Shown: piece after piece, positions 8,042 to 16,285 of the stretch
Position numbering within the stretch: the first letter of the stretch is position 1
Layout of the letters: the number at the start of each line of letters is the position of its first letter
NCBI GenBank assembly: GCA_029255605.1
Contig: JANLJF010000076.1
Coordinates: 1 to 40,571 of the forward strand
Source of the DNA: Azovibrio restrictus
GTDB lineage: Bacteria > Bacteroidota > Bacteroidia > Chitinophagales > Chitinophagaceae
Reading direction: 5' to 3'
DNA length: 40,571 nt
Notes under the pieces: generated by a model
The model's database searches: none
What the model was told of the DNA's origin: nothing
The model's input: the letters and a program-made list of their open reading frames with translations, nothing else
Made by a program: the position numbers and the translations under genes

Positions 8042-9313
8042 TTAGTTGATCATTTCTTTACCAAAATATGGCCGCAGCACTTCCGGTATCTTAATACCTT
8101 CCGGTGTCTGGTGGTTTTCCAGTATGCAGGCCATCACACGTGGCAGTGCCAGTGAGCTGCCATTCAGTGAATGCAGCAACTGTGTTTTACCATTGCCATC
8201 TTTAAAGCGCGCTTTCATCCTGTTGGTCTGGAAGGTTTCAAAGTTCGATACAGAGCTTACTTCCAGCCAGCGTTCCTGCGCTGCGCTATACACTTCCAGG
8301 TCGTAAGTACGTGCCGATGTAAAGCTCATATCGCCACCGCACAGGCGCAGTACGCGGTATTGCAGGCCCAGCGCTTTCAGCAGTGCTTCTACGTGCGTTA
8401 CCATTTCTTCCTGCACATCGTAGCTTTTTTCCGGGTGCACCAGTTGCACTATTTCTACTTTATCGAACTGGTGCACACGGTTTAGCCCACGTACATCCTT
8501 GCCGTAAGAACCGGCCTCACGACGGAAGCATGGTGAGTAGGCCGTCATTTTTATAGGCAATTCGCTTTCAGCTACTATCGTATCACGGTACACATTCGTT
8601 ACTGGCACTTCCGATGTAGGTATCAGGTACAAGTCATCAGCAGGCATGTAATACATCTGCCCTTCCTTATCGGGCAGGCTGCCCGTACCATATGCCGATG
8701 CTTCATTCACCAGGTATGGCGGGTAATACTCCGTATATCCGGCATTGATATTATAGTCCAGGAAGTAGGCTATCAGCGCGCGCTGCAGCTTTGCCCCCTG
8801 CCCTATATACACCGGGAAACCACTACCGGTTATTTTAGTACCCAGCTCAAAGTTTACCAGGTTATATTTTTCCATCAGTTCCCAGTGCGGCAGCTTTTGT
8901 GCCTCCAGGTTGGGCATGCTATCCCATTGCCTTACCACTTCATTCTCTTCCGGCGTTTTACCTTCCGGCACACTGCTATGGGGCAGGTTAGGCAGCTTTA
9001 TCATCAGTTCATGCTGCTCCTTTTCCAGTTGAGATAGCTTTTCGCCCAGTTCTTTAGTTTGCTCTTTATGTTTGGCTACATCTGCTTTCAGGGCTTCAGC
9101 TTCTTCTTTTTTGCCCTGGCCCATTAGCTGGCCTATATTTTTCGATGCCGAGTTTATGGATGCTGCCAGCGTATCATTCTCTACCTGTATCTGGCGGCGT
9201 TTCTCGTCTATCGAGATAATTTCCTCCACCAGGTTCAGCTCTTTAAAATGTTTTTTCTTCAGTCCTTCCAGTACAAACTCTTTGTTTTGCCTTAGCAATT
9301 GTATCGGCAGCAT
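8042..9313 (-). CDS. serS: Serine--tRNA ligase
   Basis: Class II aminoacyl-tRNA synthetase that charges tRNA-Ser (and tRNA-Sec where present). Residues ~28-105 form the long antiparallel coiled coil that contacts the tRNA variable arm. The catalytic domain has PTSEVP (232-237), motif 2 FRREAGSYGKDVRGLNRVHQ (263-282), and motif 3 around residues 390-406 (SLALPRVMACILENHQ). The 423-residue length is standard. ATG at 9313, with a TATATTTG -7 element 18 nt upstream. DUF4293 follows on the same strand. Confidence 0.98.
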   Translation of the reverse strand: MLPIQLLRQNKEFVLEGLKKKHFKELNLVEEIISIDEKRRQIQVENDTLAASINSASKNIGQLMGQGKKEEAEALKADVAKHKEQTKELGEKLSQLEKEQHELMIKLPNLPHSSVPEGKTPEENEVVRQWDSMPNLEAQKLPHWELMEKYNLVNFELGTKITGSGFPVYIGQGAKLQRALIAYFLDYNINAGYTEYYPPYLVNEASAYGTGSLPDKEGQMYYMPADDLYLIPTSEVPVTNVYRDTIVAESELPIKMTAYSPCFRREAGSYGKDVRGLNRVHQFDKVEIVQLVHPEKSYDVQEEMVTHVEALLKALGLQYRVLRLCGGDMSFTSARTYDLEVYSAAQERWLEVSSVSNFETFQTNRMKARFKDGNGKTQLLHSLNGSSLALPRVMACILENHQTPEGIKIPEVLRPYFGKEMIN

Positions 9314-9331
9314 ATATTAAAAATTGTGGGG

Positions 9332-9339
9332 CAAATATA
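9332..9339 (-). promoter_or_regulatory. Bacteroidota -7 element of serS (TATATTTG on minus strand)
   Basis: Exact TAnnTTTG match, 18 nt upstream of the serS ATG. It lies just beyond the moxR terminator, which supports an independent serS promoter. Confidence 0.6.
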
Positions 9340-9345
9340 GTTTAA

Positions 9346-9375
9346 ATAAAAAAGCCTTGCAGTAGTTGCAAGGCT
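9346..9375 (-). terminator. Intrinsic terminator after the MoxR-type ATPase gene
   Basis: Read on the minus strand, AGCCTTGCA (9375-9367) pairs with TGCAAGGCT (9361-9353) around a 5-nt loop, followed by a run of T (9352-9347). Confidence 0.85.
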
Positions 9376-9409
9376 GGTTAATGATATATTCTTTTGCCGG
9401 TAGTAGCTA

Positions 9410-10417
9410 CTATGGCACTTCTACCGCATTCAGTATCTCGTTCAGTATCTGTTCGCTGGTAATGTTCTCTGCTTCGGCCTCGTAAGTAACGCCTATCCTG
9501 TGGCGCATCACATCATGGCATATAGCGCGTATATCTTCCGGTATCACATAGCCACGGCGCTTTATAAAGGCATATGCCTTAGCTGCCAGCGCCAGGCTGA
9601 TGCTGGCACGTGGAGAGGCACCGTAGCTTATCAGCGGTTTCAGTTTGTGCAGCTTATATTCTTCGGGAAAGCGGGTGGCAAATACAATATCCAGTATATA
9701 TTGCTCTATCTTCTCATCCATATATACCTCTCGTACCAGGTGGCGTGCCTTAAGTATATCCTCAGGCGATACTACCTGGTTTATCTTAGGCATACCCTGC
9801 GGGTTCAGGTTGTAGCGGATGATATGGCGCTCTTCTTCTTTTTTAGGATATGTGATCACCACTTTCAGCATAAAACGGTCTACCTGCGCTTCGGGCAGCT
9901 CATACGTACCTTCTTGCTCTATCGGGTTTTGCGTGGCCAGCACCAGGAAGGGTTCTTCCAGTTTGTAGGTATTGTCGCCAATGGTTACCTGGCGTTCCTG
10001 CATAGCTTCCAGCAAGGCACTCTGTACTTTTGCCGGGGCACGGTTTATCTCATCTGCCAATACAAAGTTGGCGAATATCGGCCCTTTGCGCACCGCAAAT
10101 TCATGTGCCTGCGGGTTATATACCATCGTACCTAGCACGTCGGCGGGCAGCAGGTCGGGGGTAAACTGTATTCGGGCAAAGCGGCCGTGTATGGCTGTAG
10201 CCAGAGATTTGATGGCCAGTGTTTTTGCCAGGCCGGGCACACCTTCCAGCAGCACGTGGCCATTGGCCAGCAGCCCTATCAGCAGGCGTTCCACCATATG
10301 CTTCTGGCCTACCAGGGTCTTGTTCAGCTCCATCGTCAGCAGGTCTATAAAGGCGCTCTGCTGGTGTATGCGTTCGTTCAGTTCGCGAACATCAAATGTA
10401 TTTGTGGTGGGTTCCAT
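9410..10417 (-). CDS. MoxR-family AAA+ ATPase
   Basis: 335 residues. Walker A is GVPGLAKT (59-66) and Walker B/sensor region is ADEINRAPAKVQSALLEAMQ (from residue 121). NTYKLEEPFLVLATQNPIEQ with YELPEAQVDRF are the MoxR sensor-1/arginine-finger segments. MoxR ATPases are chaperone-like proteins that usually act with VWA-domain and DUF58 partners to mature enzymes or envelope complexes. Here no DUF58, VWA or BatD genes are next to it, so it is an isolated paralogue. ATG at 10417; the gene ends in its own terminator. Confidence 0.93.
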   Translation of the reverse strand: MEPTTNTFDVRELNERIHQQSAFIDLLTMELNKTLVGQKHMVERLLIGLLANGHVLLEGVPGLAKTLAIKSLATAIHGRFARIQFTPDLLPADVLGTMVYNPQAHEFAVRKGPIFANFVLADEINRAPAKVQSALLEAMQERQVTIGDNTYKLEEPFLVLATQNPIEQEGTYELPEAQVDRFMLKVVITYPKKEEERHIIRYNLNPQGMPKINQVVSPEDILKARHLVREVYMDEKIEQYILDIVFATRFPEEYKLHKLKPLISYGASPRASISLALAAKAYAFIKRRGYVIPEDIRAICHDVMRHRIGVTYEAEAENITSEQILNEILNAVEVP

Positions 10418-10480
10418 ATGCTATCGTACTATTTGCGCAATATATTACTTCTCAAAAATATCACCTGTGCTATTTTTCAG

Positions 10481-10500
10481 GCGTTAAAACTGCGTTAAAC
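10481..10500. promoter_or_regulatory. Paired TTAAA direct repeat, 11-bp spacing (site 1)
   Basis: GCGTTAAAACTGCGTTAAAC: two GCGTTAAA units exactly 11 bp apart, in the divergent region between the MoxR-type gene and the 109-residue gene. The same architecture recurs at 12871-12890 and 39931-39950. Confidence 0.4.
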
Positions 10501-10510
10501 CCAATAATAG

Positions 10511-10518
10511 TAGCTTTG
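10511..10518 (+). promoter_or_regulatory. Bacteroidota -7 element (TAGCTTTG)
   Basis: Exact TAnnTTTG match ending 8 nt before the ATG at 10527. The predicted transcript starts within a few bases of the start codon. Confidence 0.6.
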
Positions 10519-10526
10519 CACCCAAT

Positions 10527-10856
10527 ATGGAAAATTTTGAAGAACGTTGGATACAGGTAGAATTCATGCTGCGCGAGCGTTTCGGAAAGGTACCCGATAT
10601 GGAAAGCACCCTATTCCTGATAGGGGTGAATGAACTGGGGGCACTGCCCAACCGCAAATTCACCAAAGAACAAAAACAAGACCTGATGCACGTGGCTGTA
10701 TGCTCACTGCTCAGCCGCCGTGGATATTTTGAGTTCATCAGCCGCGATGCCGATGGCTGGCCGCATTACGACCAGCTAAAACCCGTAGAAACCACCGGCC
10801 TGCAAGGGCAGGAAAGGATATTAAAAGAGTGCATCATTGAGTATTTTGAAGCGTAG
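10527..10856 (+). CDS. Conserved hypothetical protein, small, cytoplasmic
   Basis: 109 residues without signal peptide or membrane segment. It is rich in charged residues, beginning MENFEERWIQVEFMLRERFG and containing SRRGYFEFISRDADGWPHYD. I recall similar short proteins as conserved hypotheticals in Bacteroidota but know of no function. The gene has its own -7 element directly upstream and a perfect palindromic terminator 14 nt after the stop, so it is probably a real, separately transcribed gene. Confidence 0.8.
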   Translation: MENFEERWIQVEFMLRERFGKVPDMESTLFLIGVNELGALPNRKFTKEQKQDLMHVAVCSLLSRRGYFEFISRDADGWPHYDQLKPVETTGLQGQERILKECIIEYFEA

Positions 10857-10870
10857 TATTCTACCAAAAT

Positions 10871-10900
10871 AAAAAAGCACCTCAATTGAGGTGCTTTTTT
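10871..10900. terminator. Bidirectional terminator (perfect 30-bp palindrome)
   Basis: A perfect 15-bp inverted repeat without spacer, flanked by A6 on the left and T6 on the right. It separates the convergent 109-residue gene (stop 10856) and the T9SS cargo gene (stop 10921) and can serve both. Confidence 0.93.
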
Positions 10901-10920
10901 ATTTTAATGATTAGCTGATG

Positions 10921-12831
10921 TTATTTCGTTACAGACAGGCTGTGTGTTGCAACAGCGCTGTTTGTTTTAACCGTAACATTGTATTGGCCAGCAGCCATGT
11001 TGGCTGTAGGGATGCGCACTTCACGCAGGCCGGCTTCAAATGATTGCTCAGCAGCAGTGAATACTACACGGCCAGTGATATCTGTAACCTGTACAGATAC
11101 TTTAGCAGCATTGTTCAGATTGAAACCAACCGTTGTAAATTCGGTAGCAGGGTTTGGATATACCGCTACGTTGTTGATTTCATTTTTAGTAGCCGCTACA
11201 TTCGTAGGCCACTGTGCGTTTATTACTTTCGATTGCAGCACCGTACCGGTAACTTCATCCTGTACAAATACTAGTACGTTTGTATTCTTAGGGTGTGTCC
11301 ACAGGTTGAAATCACCTTGTTTATTGTTACCTATAGTTGCTTTTACTTTATAGCTATAGTTGTTAGCAGTACCATCTACCCAGTTGCTCACACTAGTACC
11401 GCTACCGCTTGGCAGCATGCGGCGCATTACATATACATAGTGTTTCTGAGATGTAGTAGCCGCATCATTATAGTAGTCGTTCTCAACAATAGCAGCATGT
11501 ACTTTCAGGTTCTTATTGCTGTTGAAGTATGGCGTTACACCAAAATCAACAAACATAGAATCACCCGTTACGTAGTAAGTACCTGTAATGTTCATGAAAG
11601 CCGGTGCTTCTTTAGAAGCATCTATTTCAGCCTGGTCGCCACTGGTGCCAGACATACCATTTGTATAGTGGTCAGGAATACCGCTTACACCATAAAAATC
11701 CCTGCGGGTAGCACCATGCGGGTTGTAGCTCGCATCATTGCCAGGGTTAGGCCAGTTCATCTGGTATTTGATCACGTTGAAATTAACCGAAGCATCATTT
11801 GCTTTGTTATCGGTTATCAGCGGATCGAAGAAGGTGTTAAATGAAGCACAAGGCGCACAAGTAGAAGAAGTAAATTCTTCTATCAGGCCGGCACGTGTAG
11901 CTGTGTTAGATGCTGCTGTAAAATCGCTCGTAAGGCTGTTATCCCAAGTTTCAGGATCTGGTGCGCCATTTACATCTGTCAGTTTCACTTCAATAGTGTG
12001 TGCTCCTGCAGCAAGGGTAGCCAGCTTTGTACCAAACTTCACGGTTGTAGTAGCATAAGGTGCTACATTCAGGCCAGAGAAAGTTTCAGATACAGGTGTA
12101 CCGCCATCTACAATGTACTCAGCTTTTACACTCGTCATAGCTGCGGTACCGGTATTGCGTACTGTAGCTTTTATTTCAGTGTTCGTTGCCATCATCCTTT
12201 CCGAACCTGCAAATATGGGCAGGCTCAGTGGTTCGATAGCTACACCATCCGCAGTAGGCACTGCTACTTGTATATTGTCTAATGCCATACCTACCAGCTT
12301 GTTGGTACCACCTTTACCATCGTAGTAGGTGAATGCCAGCTGCATATTAGGCATATTATCATAAGCAGAAAGATCGATTGCAGCATATTGCCACTCTGTA
12401 GGATTACCCGCCAGCGTATCGATTGCAGTCCATGTAGCACCGCCATCAGTAGATATGTTCACAGTACCCCTTTCAGCAGGCCCGGTAGAACCATAGCTTG
12501 CATTTACAATGTAAAAGTTGAAAGTAAGTTTCGCACCTGTTACACCCGTTAGATTAAATACAGGTGATACCAGGCTCGTCGTGTCATTGTTCTCGTTGTT
12601 ATTCCATTCGTCAACAACTACGTATTTGTCACGCGAAACTATTTTCCAGCCGTTTGTAGAAAAGAGGTCTCCTGAATTGATTTTCCAACCGGTAGTTGCT
12701 TTGGTTACCTGCGTCCAGCCTGCAGGCAGGCTTGTTCCGGCCTCAAAAGTTTCCCTGAGCACTGTTTGTGCAGTTGCATTCAGGCCGGCGCCTAATGCAG
12801 CTACAGTTAAGAATGTAGTAATTTTATTCAT
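10921..12831 (-). CDS. T9SS-exported protein: choice-of-anchor J, Omp28-like thioredoxin domain, type A sorting tail
   Basis: 636 residues. Signal peptide 1-21 (MNKITTFLTVAALGAGLNATA). Residues ~22-195 resemble the choice-of-anchor J/MAM-like beta-sandwich (RETFEAGTSLPAGWTQVT, ending in GMALDNIQV). Residues ~200-310 look like a CARDB/Ig-type domain. Then an Omp28-like thioredoxin fold begins at RAGLIEEFTSSTCAPC, with a CAPC redox motif. The last ~80 residues (VAVYPNPATEFTTVGFNL ending HSLSVTK) are a type IX secretion type A sorting domain. The protein is predicted to be secreted or surface-attached and may have thiol-redox or protein-binding activity. No operon partners; transcription ends at the shared palindromic terminator. 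Confidence 0.9.
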   Translation of the reverse strand: MNKITTFLTVAALGAGLNATAQTVLRETFEAGTSLPAGWTQVTKATTGWKINSGDLFSTNGWKIVSRDKYVVVDEWNNNENNDTTSLVSPVFNLTGVTGAKLTFNFYIVNASYGSTGPAERGTVNISTDGGATWTAIDTLAGNPTEWQYAAIDLSAYDNMPNMQLAFTYYDGKGGTNKLVGMALDNIQVAVPTADGVAIEPLSLPIFAGSERMMATNTEIKATVRNTGTAAMTSVKAEYIVDGGTPVSETFSGLNVAPYATTTVKFGTKLATLAAGAHTIEVKLTDVNGAPDPETWDNSLTSDFTAASNTATRAGLIEEFTSSTCAPCASFNTFFDPLITDNKANDASVNFNVIKYQMNWPNPGNDASYNPHGATRRDFYGVSGIPDHYTNGMSGTSGDQAEIDASKEAPAFMNITGTYYVTGDSMFVDFGVTPYFNSNKNLKVHAAIVENDYYNDAATTSQKHYVYVMRRMLPSGSGTSVSNWVDGTANNYSYKVKATIGNNKQGDFNLWTHPKNTNVLVFVQDEVTGTVLQSKVINAQWPTNVAATKNEINNVAVYPNPATEFTTVGFNLNNAAKVSVQVTDITGRVVFTAAEQSFEAGLREVRIPTANMAAGQYNVTVKTNSAVATHSLSVTK

Positions 12832-12870
12832 CTTACTTTTTTTATGGATTCCGAAGATACGGATATTCAG

Positions 12871-12890
12871 TAATTAAATCTGTATTAAAA
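12871..12890. promoter_or_regulatory. Paired TTAAA direct repeat, 11-bp spacing (site 2)
   Basis: TAATTAAATCTGTATTAAAA: TTAAA at 12874 and 12885. It lies in the divergent region between the T9SS cargo gene and the TPP-riboswitch-controlled receptor, like site 1 between divergent genes. Confidence 0.35.
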
Positions 12891-12917
12891 TTCCCGCTCC
12901 AATCGATTTTAATGTCA

Positions 12918-12925
12918 TACTTTTG
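12918..12925 (+). promoter_or_regulatory. Bacteroidota -7 element upstream of the TPP riboswitch (TACTTTTG)
   Basis: Exact TAnnTTTG match about 25 nt before the riboswitch core, so the transcript would start just 5' of the aptamer. Confidence 0.6.
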
Positions 12926-12944
12926 CCACATGTTCTAAACGGAA

Positions 12945-13025
12945 CAAAACGGGGTGCCTGAAACACAAGGGCTGAGATTATACCCGCTGAACCTGGACCG
13001 GGTAATGCCGGTTAGGGATGAGCAA
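12945..13025 (+). promoter_or_regulatory. TPP (thiamin pyrophosphate) riboswitch, THI element
   Basis: The conserved THI-box elements occur in order: GGGGTGCC (12951-12958), CTGAGATTATACCC (12972-12985), then TGAACCTGGACCGGGTAATG and CCGGTTAGGGA (ending ~13018). GGGT/ACCC can form P2, GCCT/AGGGC P3, and the GCCGGT arm P4/P5. CTGAGA is the HMP-pyrimidine-binding segment and the GTAATGCCGG region the pyrophosphate side. TPP binding should reduce expression of the TonB-dependent receptor downstream. Fits the known THI-regulated outer-membrane transporters of Bacteroidota. Confidence 0.95.
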
Positions 13026-13128
13026 AATCAGCTGCCATATTCCATTGCATCCATCTGTATACGCGAAGGCCTGCGCTTGTATCCGATGGTTTCTGCTTTT
13101 GGTTGCGGCACATACATGGCGCCCCATA

Positions 13129-13148
13129 TTATTAATTGTATTTAATAA
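13129..13148 (+). promoter_or_regulatory. AT-rich stem-loop next to the receptor start, possible expression platform
   Basis: TTATTAA (13129-13135) pairs with TTAATAA (13142-13148), ending 5 nt before the ATG at 13154. There is no T-tract, so if it takes part in riboswitch control it would act on ribosome access rather than termination. Inference only. Confidence 0.35.
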
Positions 13149-13153
13149 ATGCC

Positions 13154-15373
13154 ATGCAGCAGTTCAACAAACATGTTATGACCATTGCAGCCCTGTGCTG
13201 CACTACTACCGCTGTAGCCCAGCAGGCTACAGACACCTTTGCCAAAAGGCAAATGCTGGAACCTATAGAGATACGCTCGCTCCGGGCCGGTTCCAATGCC
13301 CCCTTCGTGAAAACTGAAATTAAAGCTATAGACATTGAAAAGGCCAATCTTGGGCAGGACCTTCCCTACTTGCTCCAATACACACCTTCTGCTGTTGTCA
13401 CTTCCGATGCCGGTACGGGCATAGGCTACACGGGTGTTCGTGTACGCGGTACCGATGGGGTACGTATGAATGTGACCCTGAACGGCATCCCCGTGAATGA
13501 TGCGGAATCGCAGGGTACTTTCTTTGTCAATTTCCCTGATATTGCTTCTTCTACCGGCTCCGTACAGCTGCAGCGCGGTGTGGGCACATCTACCAACGGT
13601 GCCGCCGCCTTTGGCGCTACCATGAGCATCAGCAACCTGCAGCAAATGGAAAAAGCTGGCGTAGAGGTAAGCAATAGCTACGGCTCTTTCAATACCTGGA
13701 GGCATACCGTGAAAGCAGGTACAGGTTTGCTGAAAAACGGCTTCCAGTTCGATGTCCGTTTGTCAAAGATCAATTCAGATGGTTTTATCGACCGTTCTGC
13801 CAGCGACCTCAAGTCACTACAGTTGCTGGCCGGCTGGCAGCTTAGCAAGAAAACTGCGCTGCGCTTTATGCTCATGACCGGCAAAGAAAAGACAGGCCAG
13901 GCCTGGAATGGTGTGCCGGGCGATTCGCTGGCTACCAACCGCACGTATAACGAACTGGGTATGAAGGCCGATGGCAGTTATTACAACAACCAGACCGATA
14001 ATTACCAGCAGGACTACTACCAGTTCTTTGCCGACCATAAATTCAGCAAATACCTGACGGCACATGCTGCTGTATTCCTTACCCGCGGCCGTGGCTATTA
14101 TGAAGAATACAAGCTGGGCGAATTATACAGTACTTATGGCTTAGGCAATTATATCACACCATCTGGTGCAGATACTATTACCGCTACCGATATGGTACGC
14201 CAGCTATGGTTAGACAATCATTATTATGGCTCCGTTTTCTCACTCCTTTATGAAAAAGAGAAGACACAAATAGCATTTGGCGGCGGCTGGACCCAATACC
14301 TGGGCGACCACTACGGCTATGTAAAATGGGCAGAGCATAACATCCCTGCCGATTACCGCTGGTACCTGCTCAATTCTCAGAAAAACGACCTGAACCTGTA
14401 TGTAAAAGCACAGCAAACTATCGGCAAAGACCTCATACTTTTTGGCGACCTGCAATACCGCAATGTGTCTTACATCATCAACGGTTTCCGTAAAAACCCC
14501 ACCCTGCGCCCGGTCAATAATTTTAATTTCTTCAATCCTAAAGCGGGTATCACCTACCTGGTGAAAAACACATCGCGCAACAGGCAAAAAGCATATGCAT
14601 CATTCGCGGTTGCCAATAAAGAACCAAATCGCGACGATTTTGAAGCATCGCCCACAGCATTGCCCAAACCGGAAAGGCTGTATGATGTGGAAGCAGGCTA
14701 CGAAATAAGCAAGCGCAACTGGAGCGCGGCTGCCAACCTGTATTATATGAGCTATCGCGATCAGCTGGTATTCACAGGTAAAATAAACGATGTAGGCGCC
14801 TACAGCCGTACCAACGTGCCTGAAAGCTACCGCGCGGGTATCGAGCTGCAGGCAGGTTTCAAACCGGCCGATTGGGTAAGCCTGAACGCCAATGCTACTT
14901 TTTCTGACAACCGTATCAAAAAATTCACGGAATATGTAGATAACTGGGATGACCCAAACTATGCACAAGTAGCTGTTACACATAGCAATACGCCTATCGC
15001 GCTGTCTCCATCCCTCATTGCCGGTGGCGGTGTTACGTTTGCCCCGTTTGTAAACCTGCTCGATAATCAAACGCTGGAGCTGGATGTAATGGGCAAACAC
15101 GTAGGCAAGCAATACCTCGATAATTCAGGCGATGAAAATCGTACTATCAAGGATTATACCCTGTGCGACCTTCGCCTGCGTTATAGTGTAGCCTTGAAAC
15201 CATTCCGCGAGATAATGGCAACTTTCGCTGTCAACAACATCTTCGACCGCAAATATGAAAGCAATGGCTATGTATGGTATGTATATCAAACCGCCGGACA
15301 AAACGTGGTAGACAATCGCTACTTTCCGCAGGCAGGCATTAATTACATGGCCGGCATTACGCTGAAGTGGTAA
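13154..15373 (+). CDS. TonB-dependent receptor, predicted outer-membrane thiamin/thiamin-precursor importer
   Basis: 739 residues from the ATG at 13154; a longer reading would need a TTG at 13136. Signal peptide MQQFNKHVMTIAALCCTTTA, cleaved before QQATD. The plug domain follows directly, without a carboxypeptidase-like prefix: EIKAIDIEKANLGQDLPYLL, then VRVRGTDGVRMNVTLNGIPV and GVGTSTNGAAAFGATMSISN. The remainder is a 22-strand-type barrel with a C-terminal GITLKW. Such receptors take up scarce ligands using TonB energy. Specificity for thiamin or a precursor is inferred from the TPP riboswitch in the leader. No inner-membrane thiamin transporter (PnuT) or thiamin kinase gene is adjacent. 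A terminator follows the stop. Confidence 0.93.
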   Translation: MQQFNKHVMTIAALCCTTTAVAQQATDTFAKRQMLEPIEIRSLRAGSNAPFVKTEIKAIDIEKANLGQDLPYLLQYTPSAVVTSDAGTGIGYTGVRVRGTDGVRMNVTLNGIPVNDAESQGTFFVNFPDIASSTGSVQLQRGVGTSTNGAAAFGATMSISNLQQMEKAGVEVSNSYGSFNTWRHTVKAGTGLLKNGFQFDVRLSKINSDGFIDRSASDLKSLQLLAGWQLSKKTALRFMLMTGKEKTGQAWNGVPGDSLATNRTYNELGMKADGSYYNNQTDNYQQDYYQFFADHKFSKYLTAHAAVFLTRGRGYYEEYKLGELYSTYGLGNYITPSGADTITATDMVRQLWLDNHYYGSVFSLLYEKEKTQIAFGGGWTQYLGDHYGYVKWAEHNIPADYRWYLLNSQKNDLNLYVKAQQTIGKDLILFGDLQYRNVSYIINGFRKNPTLRPVNNFNFFNPKAGITYLVKNTSRNRQKAYASFAVANKEPNRDDFEASPTALPKPERLYDVEAGYEISKRNWSAAANLYYMSYRDQLVFTGKINDVGAYSRTNVPESYRAGIELQAGFKPADWVSLNANATFSDNRIKKFTEYVDNWDDPNYAQVAVTHSNTPIALSPSLIAGGGVTFAPFVNLLDNQTLELDVMGKHVGKQYLDNSGDENRTIKDYTLCDLRLRYSVALKPFREIMATFAVNNIFDRKYESNGYVWYVYQTAGQNVVDNRYFPQAGINYMAGITLKW

Positions 15374-15402
15374 CCATTTTTCGTGTTTTGATTTTTCAGT
15401 AG

Positions 15403-15428
15403 AACGCCGGGTAGCCCCGGCGTTTTGT
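15403..15428 (+). terminator. Intrinsic terminator after the thiamin receptor gene
   Basis: AACGCCGGG (15403-15411) pairs with CCCGGCGTT (15416-15424), followed by TTGTTT. Confidence 0.85.
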
Positions 15429-15556
15429 TTATAGCCATATAGTCATGCCCACAACCCTTATATTATGTATAATCGGTAACTTGCAGCATAGCAAAACTGC
15501 CATTTTTACATTGGTAGGCTATTTGATGTGTTAAGTATAAACGATAGAATTAAATA

Positions 15557-16243
15557 ATGAATATCTTGATTTTCTTCCTCCTGCCTATGATATTAGGTAT
15601 GGTAGTGAGTATGAGGCTGAAGAGTAAATTCCGTGAATATTCTGAAGAACCCCTCAGCGAGGGCCTTAGCGGTAAAGAAGTGGCCGAACGTATGCTGCAT
15701 GAAAATGGTATATACGATGTGCAGGTAGTATCGGGCCACGGTTTCCTGTCAGATCACTATAACCCTACCGATAAAACGGTAAACCTGAGCCCCGATGTAT
15801 ATGGCGGGCGCAGTATAGCCGCTGCAGCCGTAGCTGCCCACGAATGCGGGCACGCCGTGCAGCACGCTACCGGCTATGCCATGCTGCAATTGCGCAGCAA
15901 GCTGGTACCCCTTGTGCAGATAAGTACTACGTTATCGCAATGGGTACTCCTGGCTGGTGCCGGGTTATTTTTCGGTAGAGGAAACCAGACCGTACTGCTG
16001 ATAGGAATCATTCTTTTTGCGGCATCTACATTGTTTTCTCTTATAACTTTGCCTGTAGAATACGATGCCAGCAACCGCGCGCTGAAGTGGATGGACAGTA
16101 CCGGCCTCACCCACAGGGCCGAGCATGACAAAGCGGCCGATGCACTGAAATGGGCGGCACGCACCTATGTGGTAGCAGCCATAGCATCGGTAGCACAGCT
16201 ATTGTACTACGTTATGCTGTTCAATAACCGCAACAGGGACTAA
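15557..16243 (+). CDS. Membrane zinc metallopeptidase, YugP family
   Basis: 228 residues. N-terminal transmembrane helix (~2-20); zinc-binding HECGH at 95-99 within AAVAAHECGHAVQHATGYAM, the signature of the YugP/Zn_peptidase_2 family; two more hydrophobic segments (~118-165) and a C-terminal one (~203-223). These proteins are membrane-anchored proteases of unknown physiological substrate. ATG at 15557. The gene is 42 nt upstream of the persulfide dioxygenase-like gene on the same strand, and the two are probably cotranscribed up to the terminator at 17709. Confidence 0.9.
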   Translation: MNILIFFLLPMILGMVVSMRLKSKFREYSEEPLSEGLSGKEVAERMLHENGIYDVQVVSGHGFLSDHYNPTDKTVNLSPDVYGGRSIAAAAVAAHECGHAVQHATGYAMLQLRSKLVPLVQISTTLSQWVLLAGAGLFFGRGNQTVLLIGIILFAASTLFSLITLPVEYDASNRALKWMDSTGLTHRAEHDKAADALKWAARTYVVAAIASVAQLLYYVMLFNNRNRD

Positions 16244-16285
16244 GAAATTTTAAAAAACTGCAGAAACTGCAACAAAACACAACAA

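Noticed and set aside
12954-13145. 63-residue frame over the TPP riboswitch
   Set aside because: It is made of riboswitch sequence; the RNA element explains the conservation.
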